From Rhabdothermincola salaria (lineage in GTDB: Bacteria > Actinomycetota > Acidimicrobiia > Acidimicrobiales > Acidimicrobilacustridaceae): a stretch of DNA of 64,000 nt. The notes below the pieces were generated by a model. That model was not told the origin of the DNA. It saw only the letters and a program-made list of their open reading frames with translations, and did no database searches. Below, one piece after another: positions 24,613-33,463 of this stretch (positions within the stretch are counted from its first letter, which is position 1; the number at the start of each line of letters is the position of its first letter). The translations under genes and the position numbers were made by a program. Location: assembly GCF_021246445.1 (NCBI RefSeq), contig NZ_JAJQXW010000002.1, forward strand, positions 804,061-868,060, in the 5' to 3' direction.

Positions 24613-25578
24613 ATGGTCCCCGACGCACCGTTCGAGCGGCCCTCCTCCGCCGCGTCGGACGCCGCGCGGCTGCGGCCGGCCTCGGAGGGGCGTGAGCGGG
24701 CCGCCATGGCGGCGGTGCTCGAGGTGGCCGACCACGTCGGCCTCGACGCGGAGGCCGCCGGCATCTGGCGGGCCGGGTCGTCGGTGCTGGTGGGGCTGCC
24801 CGTGGCCCGGGTGCTCGGGCGGGTCGACGACCCCCGGCGGGTCGATGCCGCCTGCCGCCAGGTCATCGCGTCCGAGGTGATGGCCGAGCGCGGGGTGCCG
24901 GCCATCACCCTCACCGGCCCGGCCGACCAGCCCGTGCTCACCGAGGCCGGTCCGGTGACGCTGTGGCGCTGGCTCGACGCCCATGGTGTCGAGGCCTCGC
25001 CCGAAGGCCTGGGGCGCCTGGCGCGCCGGCTGCACGACGCCACCCGGGGCGGGGTCGAAGGGGTGGCGCCCTACGACCCGCTCACCGCGGTCGCCGCCGA
25101 GTTGGAGCGCGCTGCGGAGCTGGGCCTCACCGACGAGCGCGACCTCGGTCTGCTCGACGGTCACATCGCCCGGCTCCGGGCCACCTGGCCCGCGCCGGAG
25201 GACGACCCACTGGGGGTGGCCGTGGTGCACGGAGACCTCCACCGCGACAACGCCATCGTCACCGACGAGGGCCTCGTCCTGGCCGATCTCGAGCTGGCAG
25301 GCGTGGGCCCGGCCGCGGCCGACCTCGTCCCCCACGTCGTGGCGGTGCGGCGCTACGACGCCAGTCCCCGCGTCCTCGAGGAGCTCATGCAGGGCTATGG
25401 CCGAGAGCTGCACGTGTGGCCGGGCCTGGAGGTGATGGTCGAGGCCTACGAGCTGTGGGTCACCGCGTGGTCGGTGGCCAACCGGGGTGGCTCCGCCGTG
25501 TTGGCGGCCGAGGCCGAGGTCCGCCTCGACCACTGGCGCCCGGGCCGGGACTCGTCGCGGCCCTGGTCGTTGCGCTGA
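24613..25578 (+). CDS. Aminoglycoside phosphotransferase-family (APH) kinase-like protein
   Basis: A 321-residue protein of the phosphotransferase (APH/choline kinase) fold. The N-lobe shows weak homology; the catalytic loop HGDLHRDN is at about residues 206-213 and the metal-binding segment VLADLELAG follows about 12 residues later with Asp-x-Glu rather than the commoner Asp-Phe/Trp-Glu/Asp. Members phosphorylate antibiotics, homoserine, choline, sugars and the like; nothing here singles out a substrate, and drug resistance should not be assumed. It starts with ATG at 24613, is divergent from the PCuAC-like gene (72 bases apart), and converges with an alpha/beta hydrolase. Confidence 0.82.
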   Translation: MVPDAPFERPSSAASDAARLRPASEGRERAAMAAVLEVADHVGLDAEAAGIWRAGSSVLVGLPVARVLGRVDDPRRVDAACRQVIASEVMAERGVPAITLTGPADQPVLTEAGPVTLWRWLDAHGVEASPEGLGRLARRLHDATRGGVEGVAPYDPLTAVAAELERAAELGLTDERDLGLLDGHIARLRATWPAPEDDPLGVAVVHGDLHRDNAIVTDEGLVLADLELAGVGPAAADLVPHVVAVRRYDASPRVLEELMQGYGRELHVWPGLEVMVEAYELWVTAWSVANRGGSAVLAAEAEVRLDHWRPGRDSSRPWSLR

Positions 25579-25595
25579 GCCTCGGGCTCGCGGTG

Positions 25596-26276
25596 TCAGA
25601 CCCCTGGCGGGGGCTGGTGGGGGACACGCCCGTCGGCGAGGGCGTCGAGCCACGCGGCGAGGGGGGCGAGCAGGGCTGGCCCCAGGCGATGGCTGCCGGC
25701 GACCTCTTGCCATGAGGTGACGGCGCCGCGGCGGTGGAGGGCCTTGGCCGCGGCGCGACCGCGCAGGGGGTCGACCATGTCGTCGTCGCGGCCGTGGGCC
25801 ACGAGCACCGGCCGGCCGTGGGCCCGGGAGAGGTCGAGCTCGTCGTCGTCACGGTGCACGAGGTAGCCCGCCAGCAGGGCCACCGCGGCCGGAGGCGGGC
25901 CGAGCCGGGGGTCGAGCGCCGTGGCCAGGGCGGTGGCCCCTCCCTGGGAGTACCCCACCAGCACGACCTCCTCGCGCGACACCCCGCAGCGTCCGGCCAC
26001 GTCGTCGAGGGCCCGATCGACCGCCGACACGGCTCGGGTGACGCCCTCGGGGTCGGGCCCGTCGGTGTCGACCGTGTACCACATCGGCCCCGCCGGACCC
26101 GGCCACGCCGGTTCGGCCACGGCGACGGTCCAGCGTTCGTCGGGGTCGATCAGGTGCAACCGGCGGGTGATGACGGCGCTGGTGTCGCCGTAGCCGGGTA
26201 GGACGAGCACGGCCCGCCCCGTAGAGGGCGGACCGTGGTAGCTGAGCTCGGGGGTGACGGGACCGGGTCCGCTCAG
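25596..26276 (-). CDS. Alpha/beta hydrolase (phospholipase/carboxylesterase-like), probable CTG start
   Basis: A 226-residue serine hydrolase: first strand AVLVLPGYGD, nucleophile elbow GYSQGG near residues 107-112, acid in HGRDDDMVDP near 160 and His in GSHRLGP near 191, the full triad. No ATG, GTG or TTG gives a well-placed start: GTG at 26210 cuts into the first strand, and GTG at 26309 lies 37 bases inside the upstream gene with no ribosome site. A CTG at 26276 overlaps the upstream stop as CTGA and yields a clean N-terminus (MSGPGPVTPEL), so a CTG start is proposed. Same strand as the NlpC/P60 gene; the substrate is unknown. Confidence 0.75.
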   Translation of the reverse strand: MSGPGPVTPELSYHGPPSTGRAVLVLPGYGDTSAVITRRLHLIDPDERWTVAVAEPAWPGPAGPMWYTVDTDGPDPEGVTRAVSAVDRALDDVAGRCGVSREEVVLVGYSQGGATALATALDPRLGPPPAAVALLAGYLVHRDDDELDLSRAHGRPVLVAHGRDDDMVDPLRGRAAAKALHRRGAVTSWQEVAGSHRLGPALLAPLAAWLDALADGRVPHQPPPGV

Positions 26277-27520
26277 CGGATCCGTCCGTAGCCCGAGGGC
26301 GCCTTCCACCAACCGTCGAGGTTGGTGATGCCGACGCCCTTCAGCGAGCCGAAGGCGTGCACCAAGGTGTTGGGCCCGATGGCCAGGGCCACGTGCTCGG
26401 AGCCACCGGAGCCCCAGAAGACCAGGTCGCCGGCCTGCACCTGCGAGCGCGAGATGCGGGTGGTGGCGTTGTACTGGGCGCCGCTGTAGTGCGGCAGGGA
26501 GATGCCGACCTGGCTGAAGGCCCACACGAGGAGCCCGGAGCAGTCGAAGCTGTTGGGGCCGGAAGCGCCCCAGACGTAGGTGGAGTTGCCGGCCTTGCTC
26601 ACGGCGAGGTCGATGGCGCCCTGGATGCCCGAGCGGACCGGTCCGGGGTCCGCCGGTGCCGGAGCAGGCGTGCTCGGGGCGGTGGGGGCCGTCGGGGCCG
26701 TCGGGGCGGGGGGCGCCGTGGGCGCCTCCGGGCGGGGGGCCTGCGTCGAGCTCGAACGCTGCGAGGTCGACTGGCTGGAACGGGCCTGCTGCTGTTGCTG
26801 CTGGGCGGCAGCCTCGGCCTGGGCCTGGCGGGCCGCTTCCTCGGCGGCTCGGGCCGCGGCCTGGCGCTGGCGCTCCTGCTCCTCGGCGACCAGCCCGGCC
26901 AGCTCGCCCTGGACCCGCTCGTTGATGGCGCGCTGGGCCTCGGTGGCGGAGGCCACCTCGTCGCGCTTCTCGGCGATGCGGCGGGTGATGGCCTCGGCCT
27001 CGGCCTGGGCCTGCTCGAGCGCCTTGGTCTCGTCCTCGGCCTGGCGGCGCATGGCGCTGAGGCTGTCGACGAGGTCGGAGCGGTTGCCGGTGGTGACCGT
27101 GATGTAGGACTGCTTGGCCGGGGCGGTGTCGGCCTCGGTGGTGAGCACCGCGTTGAGGACGGGGTCCTCGCCGCCGGTCTGGTAGGCCTTCACCGCGAAG
27201 GTGCGCAGCTCGCTGCGACGCTGCTCGAGCTCGGCGTTGGTGTGCTCGACGCGGGCTCGGGCCTCGCCCACCTGCTCCTCGGCCTGGTGCAGCTCGTAGC
27301 TGGCGGCCTCGGCCTCGGCGTTGAGGGTCATGAGGCGGTTGTCGAGCTCGGTGAGCTCGGCCGCCACCTCGGCGGCCTCGGCGCGCTTGTCGGAGATCGA
27401 CGACTGGGCGCTGGCCGGCAGGCCGCCGGCGACGGGGACGGCGAGGATGCCGGCGACGACGATGCCGGAGAGGACCTTGCGGTTTCGACGGGTTGCCCGG
27501 GGGCTTCGTTCGGTTCGCAT
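26273..27520 (-). CDS. Secreted NlpC/P60 peptidoglycan endopeptidase with coiled coil
   Basis: A 415-residue cell-wall hydrolase of RipA/RipC/CwlO type. Signal peptide 1-38 (cleavage after ASA), a long coiled coil (about 40-250) rich in Ala/Glu/Arg, a Gln run and a Pro/Ala/Thr linker with repeated APT units near 270-300, then an NlpC/P60 domain with catalytic Cys in FDCSGLL near 325, His in EHVALAIG near 375 and a third polar residue in VHAFG. Such enzymes cut stem peptides at division; the coiled coil usually binds an FtsEX-type activator. The minus-strand sequence TTGCGC-N16-TAAAGA at 27558-27531 could be its promoter, only about 10 bases from the ATG. Confidence 0.92.
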   Translation of the reverse strand: MRTERSPRATRRNRKVLSGIVVAGILAVPVAGGLPASAQSSISDKRAEAAEVAAELTELDNRLMTLNAEAEAASYELHQAEEQVGEARARVEHTNAELEQRRSELRTFAVKAYQTGGEDPVLNAVLTTEADTAPAKQSYITVTTGNRSDLVDSLSAMRRQAEDETKALEQAQAEAEAITRRIAEKRDEVASATEAQRAINERVQGELAGLVAEEQERQRQAAARAAEEAARQAQAEAAAQQQQQQARSSQSTSQRSSSTQAPRPEAPTAPPAPTAPTAPTAPSTPAPAPADPGPVRSGIQGAIDLAVSKAGNSTYVWGASGPNSFDCSGLLVWAFSQVGISLPHYSGAQYNATTRISRSQVQAGDLVFWGSGGSEHVALAIGPNTLVHAFGSLKGVGITNLDGWWKAPSGYGRIR

Positions 27521-27560
27521 TGTTGCGGAATCTTTACAGCCTGACCTCGAATGCGCAACA

Positions 27561-27599
27561 CCAGGTCTGGATCGGCCCTCTACCTGGGTAATCAGACCT
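27561..27599. other. Overlapping inverted repeats that could form alternative hairpins
   Basis: Two inverted repeats share bases: CCAGGT (27561-27566) with ACCTGG (27582-27587), and AGGTCTG (27563-27569) with CAGACCT (27593-27599). Only one of the two stems can form at a time. They lie in the 101-base gap between hemY (upstream on the minus strand) and the NlpC/P60 gene. They may belong to the hemY 3' end or to a leader of the hydrolase gene. No known riboswitch consensus is recognised. Confidence 0.35.
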
Positions 27600-27621
27600 A
27601 TGTCTCGAGCCCGCCACGCGG

Positions 27622-29082
27622 TCAGCGCGTCGCGTCGAGGGCCTGACGCGCCGCGTCGGCTGCCGCGACCCGGCCCTGGCGGATGCAGGCCGGCAGCCCG
27701 AGGCCGTCGTAGCTCGCGCCGGCGAGCACCACGCCCGGAGCCCGGTCGGCCACCTCGTCGCGCCAGGCGGCGACGCGGCCCAGGTGCCCGGGCCGGAACT
27801 GGGGGAGGCCGTCGGGCCAGCGGGTGACCCGCGCCGCCACCGGTGGCCCGTCGACGCCCATGGTGGCGGCGAGGTCGCCGGTGAGCACCCGCACCAGCTC
27901 GGGGTCGTCGAGCTCGAGTGCACCGGTGTCGCCGTGACGACCGGCCGAGACGCGCAGCACGGCGACGTCGGGATCGGCCAGGTGGGCCCACTTCGACGAC
28001 GCCCACGAGCAGGCGGTGAGGGCGGCGAGCCCTTCGCCGCGTGCCACGAGGAAGCCGGAGGCGTCGAGGTCGCGCTCGATCCGGTCGAGCGGCACCGCCA
28101 GCGTCACCATGGCCACCGAGGCGTACTCGAGCTCCGCCAGGCCCGCCGCGGCATCGGCCGCGTGGTCGTGGAGCACCCGGGCGGCGACCGGTGCGGGCAC
28201 GGCCAGCACCACGGCATCGGCGTCGACGACGCCGTGCTCGGTGCGCAGGGTCCACCCCGAGCGAGCGCCTCCATCGGTGAGGCGGTGGTCGAGAGCGGTG
28301 ACGGCCGAGGAGAGGTGCACGGACGCGCCACCGGCCACCAGCCGGGCGAGGAGCAGGTCGGTGAGGGTCTGGGTGCCGACGGGGATTCCCCGGAAGACCG
28401 GCGCCTCGGGGTCGGCCCCGGCGGCACGCGCGTCCGCCGTCTGCTGGCGTAGGCCGACCACCAGGCTGGGGTGGCGGCGCGCCGCCGCTCCGATCTGGGC
28501 CGCACCCGCAGCCACGCTCAGGTGGTCGGCGTCGCCGGCGTTGACGCCGGACAAGAGGGGAGCCACCAGCCGTTCGAAGACCTCGTCGCCGAGGCGGCGA
28601 CGGACCAGGGTCCCCACGGACTCGTCGCCGTCGGCCAGCGGGTCGCCTGACGGTTCGCCGGGCAACCACTCGGTGGTGTCGACGTCGGCGGAGGCACGGA
28701 CCACGGCGTCGGGGCTCACGATGCCCGAACCGGCCAGGGCGTCGAGGTCGGTGGGGACGCCGAGCACGAGGCCCTCCGGCAATCGACGGAGGGCGCCGCC
28801 GGAATAGACGAGCGCAGAGCGGCGGGCGGGTGACGTGAGCACGGTGTCGAGGCCGAGCTCCTCACAGAGCTCGATCGCCTCGGGGACCCGGGCCAGGAAG
28901 GCGTCGGCGCCGCAGTCGACGGGCCGTCCGGCGAAGGGGGTGGTGAGGACCTTGCCGCCCACCCGGTCGGCGGCCTCGAGCACGGTGACGTCGACCTGAG
29001 GGGTGCGGGTCATGATCGTGAAGGCCGCGGTCAGGCCGGTGATGCCCGCCCCCACCACCACGACCCGAGGGGCGGGGCTCAT
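27622..29082 (-). CDS. hemY: Protoporphyrinogen/coproporphyrinogen oxidase, HemY/CgoX type
   Basis: A 486-residue FAD flavoprotein. Dinucleotide-binding GAGITGL begins at residue 11, followed by VLEAADRVGGKV and a substrate-binding region, and the C-terminal FAD motif VVLAGASYDGLGLPACIRQG closes the fold, as in oxygen-dependent HemY. In actinobacteria this enzyme generally oxidises coproporphyrinogen III to coproporphyrin III (CgoX) ahead of ferrochelatase. Its ATG overlaps the hemH stop by four bases (ATGA), so hemE-hemH-hemY is one coupled unit. No chdC (hemQ) gene, the usual last-step decarboxylase, is found beside it in this window. Confidence 0.93.
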   Translation of the reverse strand: MSPAPRVVVVGAGITGLTAAFTIMTRTPQVDVTVLEAADRVGGKVLTTPFAGRPVDCGADAFLARVPEAIELCEELGLDTVLTSPARRSALVYSGGALRRLPEGLVLGVPTDLDALAGSGIVSPDAVVRASADVDTTEWLPGEPSGDPLADGDESVGTLVRRRLGDEVFERLVAPLLSGVNAGDADHLSVAAGAAQIGAAARRHPSLVVGLRQQTADARAAGADPEAPVFRGIPVGTQTLTDLLLARLVAGGASVHLSSAVTALDHRLTDGGARSGWTLRTEHGVVDADAVVLAVPAPVAARVLHDHAADAAAGLAELEYASVAMVTLAVPLDRIERDLDASGFLVARGEGLAALTACSWASSKWAHLADPDVAVLRVSAGRHGDTGALELDDPELVRVLTGDLAATMGVDGPPVAARVTRWPDGLPQFRPGHLGRVAAWRDEVADRAPGVVLAGASYDGLGLPACIRQGRVAAADAARQALDATR

Positions 29083-30020
29083 GGGGCGAGGCCCGCCTCC
29101 GCCACCCTCACGACCTCGTCGGCCAGTGCGGCCATGACCGTGGGCTCGGCGTTCAGCGAGCGGGTGCGGGCGAAGGCCAGACCCACCTCGGCGGCGATGC
29201 CGGACGCCTCGATGTCGAGGTCGTAGAGCACCTCGAGGTGGTCGGCGGTGAAGCCCTGGGCACAGACCAGCACGCCGTCGGTGCGGCCCGTGGCGGCCAG
29301 GTCCCGGATGACCTCCAGCACGTCGGGACCTCTCCAGGGCTCGGGGGTCCGCCCGGCGCTCTGCCAGGCCAGCGCCCACTCGGGCCACGGCGACAGCCCC
29401 ACCCGCTCGGCCACCGCGGCCGCGGTCTGGCGCAGCTCGTCGGGGTACGGGTCGCCCTCGAGGACCCGTTCGGGCAGCGAGTGGGCGGTGAAGAGCACCT
29501 TGTGGTCGGCCGGCAGCGAGGCGCGAGCGTCGGTCACGGCGGCGGCGAGGAAGTCGAGGTAGGCGGGCAGGAGGTGCCATCGGTCGATGCGGTGCAGGGC
29601 CATGGCGTGCTCGTCGCCGGCGTCGGCGGCTCGCTGCTGGTACTGGCCCACGCTGAACCCCGAGTAGTGCGGGGCGAGCACCAGGCCGACCATGTCGTGC
29701 ACGCCGGCGGCGGCCAGCTCGGCCACCCCGTCCTCGATGAACGGTGCCGCGTGCTTCTGGCCCAGCACCACCTTCCAGCGGCCCGGCTGACGGGCCTCGA
29801 GGGCGTCGGCGAGGGCGGCTCGTTGGGCCTCGGTGAGCGCGGCGAGCGGGGAGATGCCGCCGATGGCGTCGTAGCGCGCCGTGAGATCGGCCAGCAGCTC
29901 GGGCGTGGGAGGACGTCCTCGGCGGATGTGGGTGTAGTAGGCCTCGACGTCCTCGGGCGTGCGAGGTGTGCCGTAGGCCATCACCAGCAGGCCGAGAGGA
30001 GCAGCGCGGTCTCCGCTCAT
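29079..30020 (-). CDS. hemH: Ferrochelatase (coproporphyrin ferrochelatase type)
   Basis: A 313-residue enzyme that inserts iron into a porphyrin, in actinobacteria usually coproporphyrin III. Motifs: [16 protein letters not shown] at the N-terminus, catalytic His in [13 protein letters not shown] near residue 118, catalytic Glu in [10 protein letters not shown] near 183, and [18 protein letters not shown] toward the C-terminus. The ATG at 30020 overlaps the hemE stop by four bases, and the gene's own stop overlaps hemY by four. It appears cytoplasmic or peripheral to the membrane. Confidence 0.95.
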   Translation of the reverse strand: MSGDRAAPLGLLVMAYGTPRTPEDVEAYYTHIRRGRPPTPELLADLTARYDAIGGISPLAALTEAQRAALADALEARQPGRWKVVLGQKHAAPFIEDGVAELAAAGVHDMVGLVLAPHYSGFSVGQYQQRAADAGDEHAMALHRIDRWHLLPAYLDFLAAAVTDARASLPADHKVLFTAHSLPERVLEGDPYPDELRQTAAAVAERVGLSPWPEWALAWQSAGRTPEPWRGPDVLEVIRDLAATGRTDGVLVCAQGFTADHLEVLYDLDIEASGIAAEVGLAFARTRSLNAEPTVMAALADEVVRVAEAGLAP

Positions 30021-31120
30021 CGCTCTCCCTCCGGGAACGGGCCGTCGCAGCGGCCCTCGGCGTGCACCAGCTCCACGACCTGTTCGAGGATCCCCGGGTC
30101 GAGCTCGGGGAGCACCCCGTGACCGAGGTTGAACACGTGGCCCGGGTGCCCGGCGTTGCGGGTGAGGACGTCGCGGGTGGCTTCGGCCACGACGTCCCAG
30201 GGAGCCAGGCACAGAGCCGGATCGAGGTTGCCCTGCAGGGCCACGTGCTCGGGCACCCGGGTGCGGGCCACGTCGATGGGCACCCGCCAGTCGACGCCCA
30301 CGACGTCGACCCCGGCGGCGGCCATGAGGCCGAGCAGCTCGCCGGTGCCCACACCGAAGTGGATGCGGGGGACGTCGAGGTCGGCCACCTCGGCGAAGAG
30401 TCGCCGGCTGTGGGGCAGGACGAACTGCTGGTACACGGGTGGGCTGAGGGCACCGGCCCAGCTGTCGAAGACCTGCAGTGCCTGGGCGCCGGCGTCGACC
30501 TGGCTGCGCAGCGACACCACCGCCAGGTCGACCAGGCGGTCCATGAGCTCGTGCCACAGGGCCGGGTCGCCGTGCATGAGGGCCTTGGTCAGCCCGTAGG
30601 TGCGAGAGGGGCGCCCTTCGATCAGGTAGCTGGCCACCGTGAAGGGGGCTCCGGCGAACCCGATCAGGGGCACCGTGAGCTCGCGGGAGAGGATGCGGAC
30701 CGTCTCGAGCACGTACGGCGTGTCGGCCTCCGGGTCGAGCGGCCGGAGGCGATCGAGGTCGGCCGCGCCCCGGAAGGGGTCGGACACGACCGGCCCGACC
30801 CCGGGGACGACGTCGACCCCGAAGCCGATGGCGTGCACGGGGACGACGATGTCGGAGTACAAGATGGCGGCGTCGACGCCGTAGCGGCGCACCGGCTGCA
30901 GGGTGATCTCGGCCGAGAGCTCGGGGTCGGCGATGGCGTCGAGGATGCTGCCCGAGCCACGGACGGCCCGGTACTCGGGGAGCGAGCGACCGGCCTGGCG
31001 CATGAACCAGACGGGCACCCGGTCTCCCGGCCCACCCGGGATGCCACGGCAGGCCCGCAGGAAGGGAGCGAGGTCAGGGGAGGCCGGGTCGGTGGCGGAG
31101 GCGGACTGGTCGGGAGGCAC
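30017..31120 (-). CDS. hemE: Uroporphyrinogen decarboxylase
   Basis: A 367-residue TIM-barrel enzyme converting uroporphyrinogen III to coproporphyrinogen III. The two family signatures are visible: [17 protein letters not shown] at about residues 35-51 (with the Arg/Gln substrate cradle) and [17 protein letters not shown] near 152-168; Asp in ILYSDIVVP supports catalysis, and [12 protein letters not shown] closes the active site. The GTG start at 31120 gives a 20-residue Asp/Ser/Ala lead. First gene of the hemE-hemH-hemY operon and divergent from the HelD-like gene, 192 bases away. Confidence 0.96.
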   Translation of the reverse strand: MPPDQSASATDPASPDLAPFLRACRGIPGGPGDRVPVWFMRQAGRSLPEYRAVRGSGSILDAIADPELSAEITLQPVRRYGVDAAILYSDIVVPVHAIGFGVDVVPGVGPVVSDPFRGAADLDRLRPLDPEADTPYVLETVRILSRELTVPLIGFAGAPFTVASYLIEGRPSRTYGLTKALMHGDPALWHELMDRLVDLAVVSLRSQVDAGAQALQVFDSWAGALSPPVYQQFVLPHSRRLFAEVADLDVPRIHFGVGTGELLGLMAAAGVDVVGVDWRVPIDVARTRVPEHVALQGNLDPALCLAPWDVVAEATRDVLTRNAGHPGHVFNLGHGVLPELDPGILEQVVELVHAEGRCDGPFPEGER

Positions 31121-31312
31121 CCGGCCACGCTACGCCTCCGACCTCGGCGGCTCCGAGTCGGCGAGCGGTGCGGTCCGCGGTGCGGTGCCCTCCCGGAGCG
31201 CGCCCGCGCTCGGTCCGACGCGGCTGCGCCCGGATAGGCTGTCCGATCCCCCGGTCGGCCGTTGCGGCCACCGGCTCGCACCCGTCGGCAGTGGCCGACA
31301 CCCCGAGACACC

Positions 31313-33430
31313 ATGGCCAACCATCCCGATCTGGCTGCCGAGCAGGAGTACCTCGACCAGGCCTACGCGGCCCTCGAGGCCTCTCGGCGTGCGGCGACCC
31401 GTCTCACCTCGATGGTCGAGGTCGGGCGGGGCGGCACCGAGCAGGCCCGCTACGAGCGCGAGGTCATCCTCGACACCGTCGTCAACCGCCTCCAGCAGCT
31501 CGAGCTGGGCGACGCTGCGCTCTGCTTCGGTCGGATCGACCGCGAGGACCCCGACGCCGGTGGGGACGGCACCGAGAGCTTCTACATCGGCCGCATCGCC
31601 GTCAGCGACGCCACCCAGGAGCCCCTGATCGTCGACTGGCGGGCCCCGGTGGCCGAGCCCTTCTACCGGGCCACCGGTCGCCAGTCCATGGGGCTGTCCC
31701 GCCGGCGCCACTTCGCCACGCGTGGCCGCACGCTGCTCGGCATCGAGGACGAGCTCTTCGGTGACGCCCTGGCCCAGTACGGGCTGGCCGCCGAGTCCGG
31801 TGAGCCCGAGACCGCCGGCGTCACCGGGCAGGGGGCGCTCTTCTCGGCGCTCGAGACGGCGCGCACGGGCAAGCTCGGCGACATCGTCGCCACCATCCAG
31901 GGTGAGCAGGACGAGATCATCCGCAGTCCGCTGCCGGGGGTGCTGGTGGTCCAGGGCGGGCCCGGCACCGGCAAGACGGTCGTGGCCCTGCACCGGGCGG
32001 CCTACCTGCTCTACACGCACCGGTTCCCCCTCGAGGGCCAAGGGGTGCTGGTGGTCGGTCCCAACCGCCTCTTCCTCGGCTACATCGAGCAGGTGCTGCC
32101 CTCGTTGGGCGAAGCGGGCGTCGAGCTGGTCGTGCTCCCCGACCTGGTCGACGACGTCCGCATCCAGGGCTACGACCGAGGCCTCACCGCCCGGGTCAAA
32201 GGCGATCCCCGCATGGCCAAGTTCCTCGCCCGGGCGGTGCGCGACCGCGAGCTCCCCCTGCGCTCGGACCTCCACGTCGGCTACGGGTTGCAGCGCCTCA
32301 CCCTCACGCGCGAGCGCAGTGCTCGCATCGTGGCCGAGGCCCGCCGTCGGTATCGACGCCACAACTCGGGGCGGCGCTACGTCGAGGGCGAGGTGTACGC
32401 CGAGCTGGCCCTGTCCGGTCGTGACGAGCTCGATGCCTCCGAGGTGCGCGAGCGGCTCCGCCACGACATCTCCGTGCGAGAGGCGCTCGAGTGGATGTGG
32501 CCGGTCCTCACCCCGGCCCAGCTGCTCCACGACCTGTACGGGGCGCCGTCGTTGTTGCGCCACGCCGCCCGCGACCTGCTCACCGACGACGAGTGGCGGT
32601 CGTTGCGCCGACCCCGATCGGAGCGGGTCGAGGACGTCGTCTGGGCCACCGACGACGCCCCCCTGCTCGACGAGGCCAAGGCCGTCCTCGGCCCCAAGCC
32701 GCGCCGCAAGCGCCCCGGTGACCACGACGACGAGGTGCGCACCTACGGCCACATCGTGGTCGACGAGGCCCAGGACCTCTCGCCCATGCAGCTGCGGATG
32801 CTCGATCGCCGGTCGCTCAACGGCTCGATGACCATCGTCGGCGACATCGCCCAGGCCACCGGACAGTGGGCCCACGCCTCGTGGGACGAGATCCTCGAGC
32901 GCCTCCCCGCCAAGCGCCCACCGCGCCGGGCCGAGCTCACCCTCGGCTACCGGCTGCCGGCGCCGATCATGGACCTGGCGGCGCGGGTGCTGCGCCACGC
33001 CGCCCCCGACCTCACGCCGCCGCGTTCGGTACGAGAGGACGGCACCGCCCCCACCGTCCGCCGGGTCGGACCCGGGCAGCTCTCGGCCGAGGCGGTGGCC
33101 ACCGTGCTGGCCGAGCGGACCGCCGTCGACCCCGGCCAGGTGGCCGTCATCTGCTCGGCCTCGATGGTCGAACCCTTGTGCAACGCCCTGTCGAACGCCG
33201 AGGTCCCCTTCGGTCGGGCCACTCGCGCCGGGCTCGACCACCAGGTCACGGTGGTCGAGGTGGGGTTGGTGAAGGGCCTCGAGGTCGATGCCGCCGTGGT
33301 GGTCGAGCCCGAGGCGATCGTCGCCGAGGAGGCCCAGGGTGAGCGGGCGCTCTACGTGGCGCTCACCCGAGCCACCAAGCGGCTCGCCGTCGTCCACGAG
33401 GCCCCGCTGCCGGCCTGCCTCGACGAGTAG
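31313..33430 (+). CDS. HelD-family superfamily-1 ATPase (UvrD/Rep-like, RNA polymerase recycling)
   Basis: A 705-residue UvrD-like protein with the HelD layout: an N-terminal coiled coil (about 1-60, QEYLDQAYAALEASRRAATRL), a globular segment with FYIGRIAVSD and LIVDWRAPVAEPFYRA (a HelD hallmark), Walker A GGPGTGKTVVALHR near 215, a large insertion, then DEAQDLSPMQ near 484, VGDIAQATGQ and a C-terminal ERALYVALTRATKRL. HelD proteins push into the RNA polymerase channels to release stalled enzyme, and some actinobacterial members (HelR) give rifamycin tolerance. ATG at 31313 chosen; an upstream frame extension overlaps the hemE promoter. Which HelD subclass it is needs alignment. Confidence 0.88.
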   Translation: MANHPDLAAEQEYLDQAYAALEASRRAATRLTSMVEVGRGGTEQARYEREVILDTVVNRLQQLELGDAALCFGRIDREDPDAGGDGTESFYIGRIAVSDATQEPLIVDWRAPVAEPFYRATGRQSMGLSRRRHFATRGRTLLGIEDELFGDALAQYGLAAESGEPETAGVTGQGALFSALETARTGKLGDIVATIQGEQDEIIRSPLPGVLVVQGGPGTGKTVVALHRAAYLLYTHRFPLEGQGVLVVGPNRLFLGYIEQVLPSLGEAGVELVVLPDLVDDVRIQGYDRGLTARVKGDPRMAKFLARAVRDRELPLRSDLHVGYGLQRLTLTRERSARIVAEARRRYRRHNSGRRYVEGEVYAELALSGRDELDASEVRERLRHDISVREALEWMWPVLTPAQLLHDLYGAPSLLRHAARDLLTDDEWRSLRRPRSERVEDVVWATDDAPLLDEAKAVLGPKPRRKRPGDHDDEVRTYGHIVVDEAQDLSPMQLRMLDRRSLNGSMTIVGDIAQATGQWAHASWDEILERLPAKRPPRRAELTLGYRLPAPIMDLAARVLRHAAPDLTPPRSVREDGTAPTVRRVGPGQLSAEAVATVLAERTAVDPGQVAVICSASMVEPLCNALSNAEVPFGRATRAGLDHQVTVVEVGLVKGLEVDAAVVVEPEAIVAEEAQGERALYVALTRATKRLAVVHEAPLPACLDE

Positions 33431-33463
33431 TCCGGCCATCCGGCGGCCGAGGAGCGGTGCCGC

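Noticed and set aside
24613..25578. Aminoglycoside resistance gene
   Set aside because: The protein has the APH fold and HGDLHRDN loop, but the family is broad and the context gives no hint of resistance; only a kinase-like call is justified.
26679..26714. Short tandem DNA repeat as a possible CRISPR or regulatory array
   Set aside because: It encodes the in-frame APT-APT-APT linker of the NlpC/P60 protein, so it is a coding low-complexity repeat.
27521..27621. A c-di-AMP (ydaO-type) riboswitch before the NlpC/P60 gene
   Set aside because: This riboswitch class commonly precedes actinobacterial wall hydrolases, but the gap is only 101 bases and I see none of the conserved core; only simple overlapping inverted repeats are present.
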